Source: a virus. From it: a stretch of DNA of 56,061 nucleotides. Position 1 is the first letter of the stretch. Every line of letters starts with the position of its first letter. This document shows, piece after piece, positions 34,620 to 42,216 of the stretch. A program made the position numbers and the translations under genes. Location of the stretch: positions 1-56,061 of the IMG/VR virus record IMGVR_UViG_3300005529_000044. The stretch is one strand, 5' to 3'. Below the pieces are notes generated by a model. It saw only the letters and a list, made by a program, of their open reading frames with translations. It did no database searches and was not told where the DNA came from.

Positions 34620-35338
34620 TCGATTGCCCTTCGAAGGTCCCCTGGCGTCTGGAACCCCTGGGATGTTGTGGGTTTTCTTTTCTCGTAAGTGGCTGAAGCC
34701 ACAAGCGAGCGCGCCTCGTTGCCGATGGTAATTTGTGGTAGCGGCTCGCCGTCGGGAAGCTTCAGCGCTCCGGCTTCTTCGAGCCGATGCATGATCACGG
34801 TGACGTCGAGCGGTCCAGTGATCGGCGTCCCGGTCGCGACGATCCAGCGCTGCGCGAGCTTCCAGAGCCGCTCGGCCGTCTTGTCTCCGCGGTAGTAACT
34901 GGGCATGCCCATGCTTCCCTCGATGAGCCGAGCGGTGGGTTTCGTTTCCAACAGCGGCGGTGTTTTCTGGTTGGCTCCAGCCGGAGGCTCCATGGAGATA
35001 TGGATGGAGGGATCACCTGAGGGATCACCTGAGGGATCATTTTTCCCGCCCTGAGGGATCAAATTTATCCGTATCTGACTTAAAACGCGCTGTTTATTAG
35101 GACGACGGGAGGGATCACCCAAAATCTGTTTCTTTGATGTGGAATTTCCACGCCTTTGGGTGGAAATCCAGCCCTTTTCGCGGAGGCCGGCCATCGCGCG
35201 CTTGACCGTCGGGACGCTCAGTTTTAGGTCTGCGGCGATCGTCTTCTGGCGAGCGATCGTATAGGACTTTCCAAAACAGAAGTGCTTCAGCCGGAGGTAG
35301 ACCCGGCGCTCGGTGCGGGTGAGCGGCTCGGTCGTCAT
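34616..35338 (-). CDS. Replication initiator with winged-helix domain
   Basis: 240 residues. The start M-T-T-E-P-L-T-R-T-E-R-R overlaps the upstream stop (ATGA). Residues 8-65 form a helix-turn-helix domain (T-I-A-A-D-L-K-L-S-V-P-T-V-K-R-A-M-A-G-L) of the type found at the N-terminus of phage replisome organisers (lambda O-like). The middle contains D-P-S-G-D-P-S-G-D-P-S, which is the translation of DNA repeats (iterons). The C-terminal domain (L-W-K-L-A-Q-R-W) is likely the helicase-loading part. No helicase is seen in the window, so host replisome use is inferred. Confidence 0.75.
   Translation of the reverse strand: MTTEPLTRTERRVYLRLKHFCFGKSYTIARQKTIAADLKLSVPTVKRAMAGLREKGWISTQRRGNSTSKKQILGDPSRRPNKQRVLSQIRINLIPQGGKNDPSGDPSGDPSIHISMEPPAGANQKTPPLLETKPTARLIEGSMGMPSYYRGDKTAERLWKLAQRWIVATGTPITGPLDVTVIMHRLEEAGALKLPDGEPLPQITIGNEARSLVASATYEKRKPTTSQGFQTPGDLRRAIE
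35007..35117. repeat. Iterons within the initiator gene, candidate replication origin
   Basis: Five copies of GAGGGATCA at 35007, 35019, 35031, 35053 and 35109, the first three spaced exactly 12 bp. They are followed (35061-35100) by a stretch richer in A and T than its surroundings. Iterons plus an AT-rich tract inside the initiator gene is the lambda ori layout. Confidence 0.65.
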
Positions 35339-35532
35339 GCGGAGGCCCCTTTGGCCTTGGCGGTCGTGCGCGGCGTTCCGACGTGCCAGGCACGGCAGCG
35401 CCAGCACCAGTAGGGGACCTGAGGAACGGGGTTGCCGTCGCGTTTTTCGAGCGCGCGGACGTGCGCCTCGGCGGCGCCCTGGGACGGGTGGCGGTGCTTG
35501 CCGCAGGGCCGGACGCGGATGCGGACGCTCAT
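35335..35532 (-). CDS. Small Cys/His protein
   Basis: 65 residues, basic, with C-G-K-H-R-H and C-W-R-C-R-A-W-H clusters fit for binding zinc. It lies between the sulfotransferase-like mini-gene and the initiator, overlapping each by 4 bp. Small zinc-knuckle proteins in this place are common in phages. Function unknown. Confidence 0.65.
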   Translation of the reverse strand: MSVRIRVRPCGKHRHPSQGAAEAHVRALEKRDGNPVPQVPYWCWRCRAWHVGTPRTTAKAKGASA

Positions 35533-35666
35533 GGCTGGTGATTATGGATGCGCGAGCTTGGCAAGCGCAACGGCTGCTGGCGATCGACCCCGGCCGCCTG
35601 AAACATCTGCATCATCAGGGAAGTACCGCAGCGGCACTGTCCAGAAACGAAAACGGCTTGCTTCAC
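35529..35666 (-). CDS. Mini-protein resembling a sulfotransferase P-loop fragment
   Basis: 45 residues from a GTG start overlapping the previous stop (GTGA). The N-terminus V-F-V-S-G-Q-C-R-C-G-T-S-L-M-M-Q resembles the first strand, phosphate-binding loop and helix of sulfotransferases (usually S-G-x-x-R-S-G-T-S). The rest of that enzyme is absent. Either a truncated relic or a mini-protein with a phosphate-binding loop. Real translation is plausible from the tight coupling. Confidence 0.5.
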   Translation of the reverse strand: MKQAVFVSGQCRCGTSLMMQMFQAAGVDRQQPLRLPSSRIHNHQP

Positions 35667-35983
35667 TTGGCATCCTCCATGTGGGTGTGGCGTCGCGCCG
35701 GGGTACCGCACGATACGCGCGTAATGTGAAACTTTATTCCTTGCGCGGAAAGGACGCTCTGGCAGAACTCCATGATGGTCAGAAGTTCTATTTCCGTATC
35801 CGCCGCTTGACGAAGTCGCTCTAACAGCGGCCGCAAAATCGCCGCTGCATCGGGTCCGATCTTCCGGTGAAACGGTATTATCGGCGCTTGGCCATTAAGC
35901 CGAGCCATCCCCTCCGGATAGAAATCCGCCAGGGTGGGCTGAAACGGCGGGAAAAAATCGTTGATCGAAACACTTTGCTCCAT
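35663..35983 (-). CDS. Hypothetical protein
   Basis: 106 residues with an AAGGAG site. An acidic/aromatic N-terminus (F-F-P-P-F-Q-P-T-L-A-D-F-Y) is followed by helices (A-A-I-L-R-P-L-L-E-R-L-R-Q-A) and an H-T-H-M-E-D end. Coupled to the mini-protein below. No family recognised. Confidence 0.65.
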   Translation of the reverse strand: MEQSVSINDFFPPFQPTLADFYPEGMARLNGQAPIIPFHRKIGPDAAAILRPLLERLRQAADTEIELLTIMEFCQSVLSAQGIKFHITRVSCGTPARRHTHMEDAK

Positions 35984-36031
35984 GGCGTCAGAACTCCTTC
36001 GCGCACCCCCAACTTCCGCCCGATACGCGCT

Positions 36032-36316
36032 TCATGCGATTTGCTTCGCGTTTTGGCGGCGTTCCTCGATCCGCCGCGCATGGGCCGCCACATCGCGGTT
36101 CGCGGCGGGCGGAAGTTGGAAAAAATCTCCGGAGGGTGCCTGCCCGCCGACCGCTTTCACCATCTCCACTTCCACCTTGGCGACGTTGATGATCGTTTGC
36201 GCAACATCGCTGATCACCTTTGCTCGATCGAGATCCATCGGCTTGTCCGGATCTTTGAGCGCTTCGAGGGTTTCAAACAGGTGGTCGCGAAGATCGGTGA
36301 TTTTATTCTTTGCCAT
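36032..36316 (-). CDS. Conserved phage protein, helical
   Basis: 94 residues. The layout D-L-R-D-H-L-F-E-T-L-E-A-L-K-D, then A-K-V-I-S-D-V-A-Q-T-I-I-N-V-A-K-V-E-V-E-M is a frequent phage small protein of unknown function, often next to HNH genes in the replication region. Overlaps the HNH gene by 14 bp. Confidence 0.7.
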   Translation of the reverse strand: MAKNKITDLRDHLFETLEALKDPDKPMDLDRAKVISDVAQTIINVAKVEVEMVKAVGGQAPSGDFFQLPPAANRDVAAHARRIEERRQNAKQIA

Positions 36317-36983
36317 GGGACTCCCTTAATTTCCGTTTCAGAACGCCGTTGAGCTGGATCACATCGGCGAGCTCGCGAGGCAGGCGGCCCCACATGCGGT
36401 TGCGGTGCGCCAGCGCGGCGCGGCTGATCAACTCCAGGTTTTCGAGGGTGCAGTTCTTCCGGTTGCCGTCCTTGAACACGACGACGTGGCCTTTTGGGAC
36501 GGGTCCGTTTTTCTGCTCCCACACATAGCGGTGGTATTGCGGCCAGACGCCTGGATTTCCCCAGCCTGTCGGCTCTTTGCCGTAGACTGCCTCACGAAGT
36601 TTGATCCGCAGATACCCGTCGCTGTCCGGGAGGATCGTGCCGACCGGCACCCAGTTCTTCGCGGCCATCCCGGAGCGTTGGCCTTTCTTGAACTGCGTCT
36701 CCTGCATCCGGCCGGGCGCAAATCCGGGGCGCCTCAAACCCTTATTTGCGGGAGTCTGGCCCTTTTTGAACTCGGTGGTGGGACTGATGCGCTGGCCCTT
36801 TTGGATCCGGCATTCGCGGCGAAGGTAGGCCGCGTCTTTCCGGAGGCCCAGTTTTTTCGCCACCTGATAGACGCTGCTGGCGGTCCGCTGCAAACGCGCG
36901 GCGATGGCTTGCGTGGGTAGCGAGGCGTACAGTTCCTCAACCGCTCGGAGCTCTTGCTTGGAATAGAACCGCCGACCCATCAC
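36303..36983 (-). CDS. HNH homing-type endonuclease
   Basis: 226 residues. The N-terminus has a helix-turn-helix (L-P-T-Q-A-I-A-A-R-L-Q-R-T-A-S-S-V-Y). Next come F-K-K-G-Q-T-P-A-N-K-G-L and F-K-K-G-Q repeats typical of DNA-binding modules (NUMOD-like) in homing enzymes. The HNH core is Y-H-R-Y-V-W-E, G-H-V-V-V-F-K-D-G-N-R-K-N, and L-E-N-L-E-L-I-S-R. In this phage it may cut competing DNA or act in genome exchange. Confidence 0.85.
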   Translation of the reverse strand: MMGRRFYSKQELRAVEELYASLPTQAIAARLQRTASSVYQVAKKLGLRKDAAYLRRECRIQKGQRISPTTEFKKGQTPANKGLRRPGFAPGRMQETQFKKGQRSGMAAKNWVPVGTILPDSDGYLRIKLREAVYGKEPTGWGNPGVWPQYHRYVWEQKNGPVPKGHVVVFKDGNRKNCTLENLELISRAALAHRNRMWGRLPRELADVIQLNGVLKRKLRESHGKE

Positions 36984-37195
36984 GCTTTGCGCATCGCCTC
37001 CAGCTTGCGCACGTAGTCCTCGGCCTCGCGCCAGTCTCGGCGATCGCGCTGGACTTGGCGGACCTGAGCCTCGTCGCGCGGGTCGGGTTGGTTCGTGCCA
37101 GGCACCAGCGCGGTCTCTATCGCCGATTCGAGATGATCCTGGAGCAGGGCGAGGAGGCGCGTCAAGCGCGCCATGTCGCGCTTGGTGAGCCTCAT
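36980..37195 (-). CDS. Small helical protein
   Basis: 71 residues, basic and helical (R-L-L-A-L-L-Q-D-H-L-E-S-A), overlapping both neighbours by 4 bp. Possibly a regulator; no family recognised. Confidence 0.55.
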   Translation of the reverse strand: MRLTKRDMARLTRLLALLQDHLESAIETALVPGTNQPDPRDEAQVRQVQRDRRDWREAEDYVRKLEAMRKA

Positions 37196-37476
37196 CGGCT
37201 CTGCTCCTGGTCGTGCGCGGGATCGCTACCGCGCCGCATGATCTCGGCGTTGGCCGGAAAACCCGCTTCCGCCACGCGCTCGATGATCCCGCTGACCATC
37301 CTGCGGGCGATCTCGGACGCTGGTCCGCGGTTACCAGGATGCCGGAGCGCGAGCTGGAGATGGCCGACGATGGCGGCGCACGTCACTAGGTCCATGTAAA
37401 CCGGCTGAAGGTAGTCGCGCCCGCGGGCGCTCATGCTCTCCTCGCTTGCGGCGCGGATCAGTTCTGCATCTGTCAT
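37192..37476 (-). CDS. Small protein, first gene of the late/replication operon
   Basis: 94 residues with a GAGGAGGAG site 8 bp upstream. Helical (A-E-L-I-R-A-A-S-E-E-S-M-S, G-H-L-Q-L-A-L-R-H-P-G-N). It starts the leftward block beginning just after attP. No family recognised. Confidence 0.6.
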   Translation of the reverse strand: MTDAELIRAASEESMSARGRDYLQPVYMDLVTCAAIVGHLQLALRHPGNRGPASEIARRMVSGIIERVAEAGFPANAEIMRRGSDPAHDQEQSR

Positions 37477-37500
37477 CGCTGTGTCTCCTCCTCGTCTTGA

Positions 37501-37729
37501 CTTACACTGCGTCTTACACTGACTTGCTGCGCGCCAGTGCGTTTCGGTGCGTATAGGCCTTGGTATTCTGCTGAATCTATAGCGTGGAGTTGCACCGGAA
37601 TGCTGCGGATTTAGATTCGTAATCAGCAGGTCGCCGGTTCAAGCCCGGCGGGTGGCTCCATTATTTTCAGTACTTTGCATCGCTTTCCCTATCCATACAG
37701 GACGTGTCTTACACCGTCGGCTTACACCC
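37501..37729. other. attP: attP region with tRNA-derived core and integrase arm sites
   Basis: Core at 37616-37660: a 45-nt copy of the 3' half of a tRNA, from anticodon loop TTCGTAA through variable loop AGGTC, T-arm (GCCGG, TTCAAGC, CCGGC), acceptor 3' strand GGGTGGC and T-CCA. The anticodon would be CGT (Thr). The tRNA's 5' half is absent, as expected for a phage attP. On each side are two direct CTTACAC repeats (37501 and 37513; 37708 and 37721), spaced 12 to 13 bp, all in the same direction: likely arm-type integrase sites. The integrase gene ends 69 bp beyond the last repeat. Confidence 0.8.
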
Positions 37730-37797
37730 GTAGTTTTTACCGGATCGGCGGTTTGCGCGAAGCCGTACATCGTCACAGCCGCCAACAAAAGGAAAAA

Positions 37798-39096
37798 TCA
37801 CATCGTCCTCGCTTTCTCTTCCGGCGCCGCGGCGTCCTTGGCCTGCATGTGCTGGCCGAGCCGGACGGCCAGGTCTTTGAGGCGCCGCTCGCTCACGATG
37901 TGGTAGCGATCGAAGACGGCCCGCGTCTTGTGGCCTGAGATCTCCATCGCTTCTTTTTCGCTGAAGCCCGCCTCTATCATGTTGGTGACGGCAGTCCGGC
38001 GCAGGTCATGAAAGAGCTGGTCGGGGATACCGGCGAGCTCGCATGCTGTCGCCCAGGACTTTCGGAAATCGCGCACGCGCCGGCCTTCGTGCTGTAGCAG
38101 ATAGGGACAGGCGAGACATTCTTTTGACTGCGGATCGTCGCCCGTGACTCCGCTCTCTGCCGCTTCGGCGTGGGGCGTTCCCGTTTTGTGCCCGGCTCGC
38201 TTGCGCGATATAACCGTTTTCCCAGGTTCGCTTGCCTTCCTAACGTGGGAACTCGTATGTCCGTGGCTCCCCGCAGTCAAAGCCTTGTGACGCAGCCCCG
38301 CGATCGCCATCTCTAGCTCGGCGGCCATGTCGCCGTAAATGGGCAGGTAGCGCGGGTGTCCGTTCTTCGTGGTCGCTCGCCTGATCAGGATACGACCGGC
38401 CTTTAGGTCGATCGCGTCGATCCGGATGCTTGCGATCTCGCCCTTTCGGGCACCGGTGTGGTAGCCGATCACCAGCGCGATCCGCGCGTATGGCGGCAGG
38501 GAGTCGCGCACGGCCTTGTATTGGTCGTGCGATAGAATGCCCTCGCGTGGATCGCTTTCCGGCAGCATTTCGAAGTGTGGGATGCGGGTCACCAGCGGAG
38601 GGTCTTCCATCGCACCCAAGTTCAAGGCTCGGCGAACATAGGCGAGCTCGCGATTGATCGTCGCGTTTGCCGGCCGCGGTTTGGCCTGTTGGCGATGATA
38701 AGTATACCTACGTATCAGCGCGCTAGTGACGTCTTTCGCCTTGATGGACCCGAACCAGGCGCGCAACCGCCCTGGCTCTTCTCGGCCGTCGCCTGGCCGC
38801 AGCCAGCTATTGACCAAACGCAGCGAATGCCGGCCTTTGGTGCGATAGGAGTCAAGAAGCAAATCGAATAGCTGCGCCATCTTTACTCGCTCTGGCAGCA
38901 CGTCAGATTCGGAACTGGTTGCCGACATCTTGCGACGCAGAAACTGCACGGCCTCGTCGTAGTCTTCGGTTTCTGCCGGCAGCGTGACCGGCTTGCCCTG
39001 GACGTAATAGCGCACGTACCATGTGCGCGTTTCTTTGAGTTGGCCATCGCGGCCGCGATAGCGCTGGTGGAAAACCGAACCGCTGGAGAGCTTCAT
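37798..39096 (-). CDS. int: Tyrosine integrase
   Basis: 432 residues. Catalytic residues: R217 (T-G-A-R-K-G-E), K244 (T-T-K-N-G-H), H363-x-x-R366 (F-H-D-L-R-R-T), H389 (S-G-H-K) and nucleophile Y398 (D-R-Y-H-I). A core-binding SAM-like domain lies at about 70-165. Residues 275-345 are an extra insertion between K244 and the H-x-x-R box, with C-L-A-C, not seen in most integrases. It is the last gene of the leftward early operon, next to attP, and is ATGA-coupled to the excisionase-like gene. Confidence 0.92.
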   Translation of the reverse strand: MKLSSGSVFHQRYRGRDGQLKETRTWYVRYYVQGKPVTLPAETEDYDEAVQFLRRKMSATSSESDVLPERVKMAQLFDLLLDSYRTKGRHSLRLVNSWLRPGDGREEPGRLRAWFGSIKAKDVTSALIRRYTYHRQQAKPRPANATINRELAYVRRALNLGAMEDPPLVTRIPHFEMLPESDPREGILSHDQYKAVRDSLPPYARIALVIGYHTGARKGEIASIRIDAIDLKAGRILIRRATTKNGHPRYLPIYGDMAAELEMAIAGLRHKALTAGSHGHTSSHVRKASEPGKTVISRKRAGHKTGTPHAEAAESGVTGDDPQSKECLACPYLLQHEGRRVRDFRKSWATACELAGIPDQLFHDLRRTAVTNMIEAGFSEKEAMEISGHKTRAVFDRYHIVSERRLKDLAVRLGQHMQAKDAAAPEEKARTM

Positions 39097-39353
39097 GACG
39101 TGACCTTATTCCTCCGGATCCATTCGTCGAGATCCTGTAGGTCAACCATCTTACGCCGGCCGCTGGCGACGACGGGCAGCTCGTGGCGCTCGATCATCGT
39201 CCAGATCTGCCGCTCGGAGAGTGCCAGGTATTCGGCGGCCTGGTCGACGGTCAACAGCCGCCGATTGGTCGCCGGGTTCACGTGCAAGGCCTCGCGCACG
39301 GCGTCGCCGACGATCGAGCGCAGCAGCTCGGCAAACTGGTCGAACAGACTCAT
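39093..39353 (-). CDS. xis: Excisionase-like MerR-type helix-turn-helix protein
   Basis: 86 residues. The C-terminal half is an HTH_17 domain: R-R-L-L-T-V-D-Q-A-A-E-Y-L-A-L-S-E-R-Q-I, then a wing and D-L-D-E-W-I-R-R-N-K. Such proteins bend attachment-site DNA as excisionases. Location immediately before the integrase supports this over a pure regulator. Confidence 0.8.
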   Translation of the reverse strand: MSLFDQFAELLRSIVGDAVREALHVNPATNRRLLTVDQAAEYLALSERQIWTMIERHELPVVASGRRKMVDLQDLDEWIRRNKVTS

Positions 39354-39679
39354 ATTCCGCTGTAGCCTTCCGGTTTCGGTTTCTTGATCGTGCTGTCGAC
39401 GAGCTGGCGCTCGCGCGAGTCGTCGCGCTCCATCTCGATTCCGATCTGCACGCCGAGTTGCAGCGCCATCCGACAAGCATCGAACAGCGATGACGAACCG
39501 CAGAGCACCCCCGCGATCGTCTGATGGACGTGCGGGTGCTGGGCCATCTCGGTCGCCAGGTGCGCGTATTTTTCGCCGATCGCGGCCGCCCGGATCAGCG
39601 CTTCGAGGTGTTGCTCGGGCGGCGCGTCCCGCTTGGTCGCGATCACCACGGTGTCGAAGGCTTCGGCGAAGGTCTTCAC
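39350..39679 (-). CDS. Hypothetical helical protein
   Basis: 109 residues from a GTG start coupled to the previous stop (GTGA). Helical with a G-V-L-C-G-S-S-S-L-F-D-A-C pair of Cys. No family recognised. Confidence 0.55.
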   Translation of the reverse strand: MKTFAEAFDTVVIATKRDAPPEQHLEALIRAAAIGEKYAHLATEMAQHPHVHQTIAGVLCGSSSLFDACRMALQLGVQIGIEMERDDSRERQLVDSTIKKPKPEGYSGI

Positions 39680-39927
39680 GATTTTGGTTTCCTCGCGAAG
39701 TCCCCGGCCATGGGGCAATCTATGAAATGGTTCAGGCCGGCCGAAGTGTACGGCACGTTCTTCCCGTTGCGGTGGCGGACGAAATAGATCGGCGCGCTAC
39801 AGCCGCGGCAGATAGCCGGCTCGCCGATCAGGTCGAGCAGCTTCTTCATGGCCGCGGCCTGCGCCTGGACGCAGAGCACGTCCGCGGTGTGCGGCAAGCG
39901 GCAGAGTCGGCACAGATCAGCCGGCAT
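39676..39927 (-). CDS. Small zinc-binding-type protein
   Basis: 83 residues, start M-P-A-D-L-C-R-L-C. Contains two Cys pairs (C-R-L-C, C-R-G-C) and a later C-P, with a helix between them (A-M-K-K-L-L-D-L-I). A probable zinc-stabilised fold; no known function. Confidence 0.65.
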   Translation of the reverse strand: MPADLCRLCRLPHTADVLCVQAQAAAMKKLLDLIGEPAICRGCSAPIYFVRHRNGKNVPYTSAGLNHFIDCPMAGDFARKPKS

Positions 39928-40195
39928 CGGGCGTCTCCTCTCGTTCGGCCGCGGCGGCGGCCTCGATCTTCGATTGCAGGCCTTGGCGCGTGGCGGTGCG
40001 CTCGGCGATCTGGCGCGCCTCCGACTCGAGCACGCAGCAGCCGCAATGCGCCGTCGTGCCCCGGTATTCGCGTGGCGCGCCCGACTTGTGGCCGCACTCA
40101 AGCTGGAGATACTCCCAGCCCGGCGCTTCGGGATCCGGCCAGCGGCGCTCGATGCGGCGATCGAAGTTTACCGGACGCTTGATGCGGTCAGCCAT
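39917..40195 (-). CDS. Small Cys-rich hypothetical protein
   Basis: 92 residues with an AAGGAAATCT site. Has a C-G-H-K ... H-C-G-C-C pattern and a long Ala/Glu-rich C-terminal helix. Likely metal-binding; unknown role. Confidence 0.6.
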   Translation of the reverse strand: MADRIKRPVNFDRRIERRWPDPEAPGWEYLQLECGHKSGAPREYRGTTAHCGCCVLESEARQIAERTATRQGLQSKIEAAAAAEREETPDAG

Positions 40196-40431
40196 AGATT
40201 TCCTTCCAGCGCCGGGCGGAATTGCTCAAGCTCGCGCTTGATCATCTCGAAGTCTTCCCGCCGGACGATGACGTATTTCCGCCGTGCATCGCGAAAACCT
40301 TCCTTCACCATGGCGATGCATTCCTCGCCGCCCGCGTCGCACTCAACCTTCAGCGTTTCCGGCGCCGACAGCTCGATTAGCCGATCGAGGTCGCCCTGGA
40401 GCAGGCGGCGAGCTTCGGACAGGTCAGGCAT
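40168..40431 (-). CDS. Hypothetical protein
   Basis: 87 residues. Begins with a helix (S-E-A-R-R-L-L-Q-G-D-L-D-R-L-I), followed by D-F-E-M-I-K-R-E-L-E-Q-F. The N-terminal half resembles the next gene (L-A-G-D-L-E-R-I-I), so the two may be distant paralogues. Overlaps both neighbours. Confidence 0.6.
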   Translation of the reverse strand: MPDLSEARRLLQGDLDRLIELSAPETLKVECDAGGEECIAMVKEGFRDARRKYVIVRREDFEMIKRELEQFRPALEGNLWLTASSVR

Positions 40432-40630
40432 AGAGCTCCGTGAGGCGACGCTGGAACGTGAGTAGCTCGGCGTGCAGCCGGTCGAGCTCCGCGGCGTCGA
40501 TCATGGCGACCGGCGGCAAGCCGGCCTGCAGGGCTTCGGCCTGGAGATAATCCGCGACGCGCAGCGTGTCGACGTGGGCGATGATCCGCTCGAGGTCGCC
40601 GGCCAGCAGCTTCCGGTTGAGATCACTCAC
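40424..40630 (-). CDS. Hypothetical protein
   Basis: About 68 residues from a GTG start (V-S-D-L-N-R-K-L-L-A-G-D-L-E-R) with GGGAG ahead of it. An upstream ATG gives a longer form. Helical, similar in part to the following gene. No family recognised. Confidence 0.55.
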   Translation of the reverse strand: MSDLNRKLLAGDLERIIAHVDTLRVADYLQAEALQAGLPPVAMIDAAELDRLHAELLTFQRRLTELYA

Positions 40631-41105
40631 GCGGATTACTCCCGGGACCAATCAGCTTTACGAACAGTTCACCGCGCCGTGCCAGGCCACTATTCAGATA
40701 GTGCGCCGCGCAGCCCTCGATCGTGGCAGGATGGTCGACACCGGCGACCCACACCAAAGCTCCGCGCGCGCGCTCGGCCGCGATCCAGTTGACTTGTTCG
40801 GGCTCGAGATGCGTGGCTTTCTTCCGGCCTGCGCGGACCCGCTTGAATTCCCACCAGAGAACCTCGGCCGCCGGCGCTTTCAACACACCATAGCCCCCAG
40901 TCGGCAGTTCGATCAGATCAAAACGCGAGTAGCGAATGAAAAGCCGATCGCATGCCCCCGCCTCGCCGGTCCGTTTACGTTTTCGCTCGCTGAAATTTTC
41001 TTCGTACTTGAGCACCCTCCAGCCGTCGAGCTCCATCGCCTGGACGATGGTTTGCTCGATGTGGATTTCTTTGGTCATATAGCGCACGGCTACGGGGCGG
41101 CTCAT
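40623..41105 (-). CDS. VRR-NUC domain nuclease
   Basis: 160 residues. The pattern E-Q-T-I-V-Q-A-M, then D-R-L-F-I-R-Y, W-W-E-F-K-R-V and Q-V-N-W-I-A-A-E-R is the VRR-NUC fold (PD-(D/E)XK type; E-F-K is the catalytic strand). In phages these act as DNA-structure nucleases in replication or recombination. ATGA-coupled to the next gene. Confidence 0.8.
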   Translation of the reverse strand: MSRPVAVRYMTKEIHIEQTIVQAMELDGWRVLKYEENFSERKRKRTGEAGACDRLFIRYSRFDLIELPTGGYGVLKAPAAEVLWWEFKRVRAGRKKATHLEPEQVNWIAAERARGALVWVAGVDHPATIEGCAAHYLNSGLARRGELFVKLIGPGSNPRE

Positions 41106-41557
41106 GCCTTGGGCTCCGGTGCGGGCAGCGCGAGTTGCGCATTCCAGACCTCGAACGCTGTGCGTCCGTCGGCTGCTAGCGCGTACGGCATGAACACTTC
41201 GTGCGGTTTACACATGCCGGCTTCGATCATCGCGTTCTGCACTTTCACCCAGGTGAGTAGTTGCCGCCAGGCGATCCGTTCGGCCTTGGCCTGGAGCTTC
41301 GATCTCTCCGGCACGTTCGACCCTGCGCGGCGCTTTAGGTGCTGGTAAACGCCTTCTATTCTGGCTGGCATCGAAAAACTGATATCTCGGCCCTCGGCGC
41401 GCAAGGTCCAATCGATGCCGGTGATCTTGCCGCCGTCGTCGTGATGTGTGGCTATCCGGCGGGCTCCCGCCTTTACCAGTTCGGTCGCAATCTCAGCCGC
41501 CGAACGGTCGGCTTCGACCTCGGTCGATTCGAGAAACATCGGCTTCTTCATGCTCAT
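41102..41557 (-). CDS. Conserved phage protein
   Basis: 151 residues. Layout (L-E-S-T-E-V-E, G-A-R-R-I-A, I-S-F-S-M-P-A-R, A-W-R-Q-L-L-T-W-V-K-V-Q-N-A-M, H-E-V-F-M-P-Y) matches a common phage family of unknown function, often beside the VRR-NUC gene. ATGA-coupled on both sides. Confidence 0.7.
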   Translation of the reverse strand: MSMKKPMFLESTEVEADRSAAEIATELVKAGARRIATHHDDGGKITGIDWTLRAEGRDISFSMPARIEGVYQHLKRRAGSNVPERSKLQAKAERIAWRQLLTWVKVQNAMIEAGMCKPHEVFMPYALAADGRTAFEVWNAQLALPAPEPKA

Positions 41558-42216
41558 CGCAGGAAGTTCTTCCGCTGGCCGTCGCTATCGTCGATGCGCG
41601 ATTCGATCGCCTTCTGGTCGCGCAGGATCGTGAGCACGGAATAAATTGCCGAGGGCGTTGCACGCAGTTCTTTGATCAGGTCGGCCGAAGTCATCGGCTT
41701 CTTGCGCAGCGCCGCCAGGATTTCGGCTTTGCGGCCCGACGGCTCCGGCGCTGGCTCGCCTGCGGGTGCCGCCGGTTTCGTGCGACCGCCGCTGCCGTTT
41801 GCCGTACGTTGCCGGCGCGGCTTGTCAGTCCTATTTGACCCGGCTGCGGGTTCGTCAATTTTATTTGACGCCCGGCCGACCTCGATGCGGGCGTTCGTAA
41901 CGGTGATAGGCCCCCTGAGTCCCGGATCGTCGACGAGGTCCGGCGCGTCCGGCGGCTCCTGCTCCGGCGCTTCGCCCAGCAGCAGCAGGCAGCGGTGTTC
42001 CATCTGCTTGCAGCAGGAAATCAGCACGCGCAGGCTGCCGCGATACGCCTTTTGGTCGAAGGGCAGGCCCTGGAGAATCGCGTCGATCGTCTGGGCGCCC
42101 CGGATCATCTCCCCATGCAGCAGGATCTGATCCTGCGGGAGCTCGTAGAGCTGGAGCTGTGGCTCGACCGGTGGAGGCGGATCGGGCGGCGGAGGGATGA
42201 ATCGCGGGCGCTTCAT
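41554..42216 (-). CDS. Winged-helix DNA-binding protein with Pro-rich N-terminus
   Basis: 220 residues. The C-terminal 50 residues form a winged helix (R-K-A-E-I-L-A-A-L-R-K-K-P-M-T-S-A-D-L-I). Residues 8-17 are Pro-rich and 120-160 are basic and low-complexity. Likely a DNA-binding early protein; target unknown. Confidence 0.65.
   Translation of the reverse strand: MKRPRFIPPPPDPPPPVEPQLQLYELPQDQILLHGEMIRGAQTIDAILQGLPFDQKAYRGSLRVLISCCKQMEHRCLLLLGEAPEQEPPDAPDLVDDPGLRGPITVTNARIEVGRASNKIDEPAAGSNRTDKPRRQRTANGSGGRTKPAAPAGEPAPEPSGRKAEILAALRKKPMTSADLIKELRATPSAIYSVLTILRDQKAIESRIDDSDGQRKNFLR

Noticed and set aside
35007-35117. CRISPR array
   Set aside because: Repeats are 9 bp, unevenly spaced and inside a coding gene; they fit iterons.
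37560-37660. Complete tRNA gene
   Set aside because: Only the 3' half is present; no matching acceptor 5' strand or D-arm precedes it, so it is an attP core.
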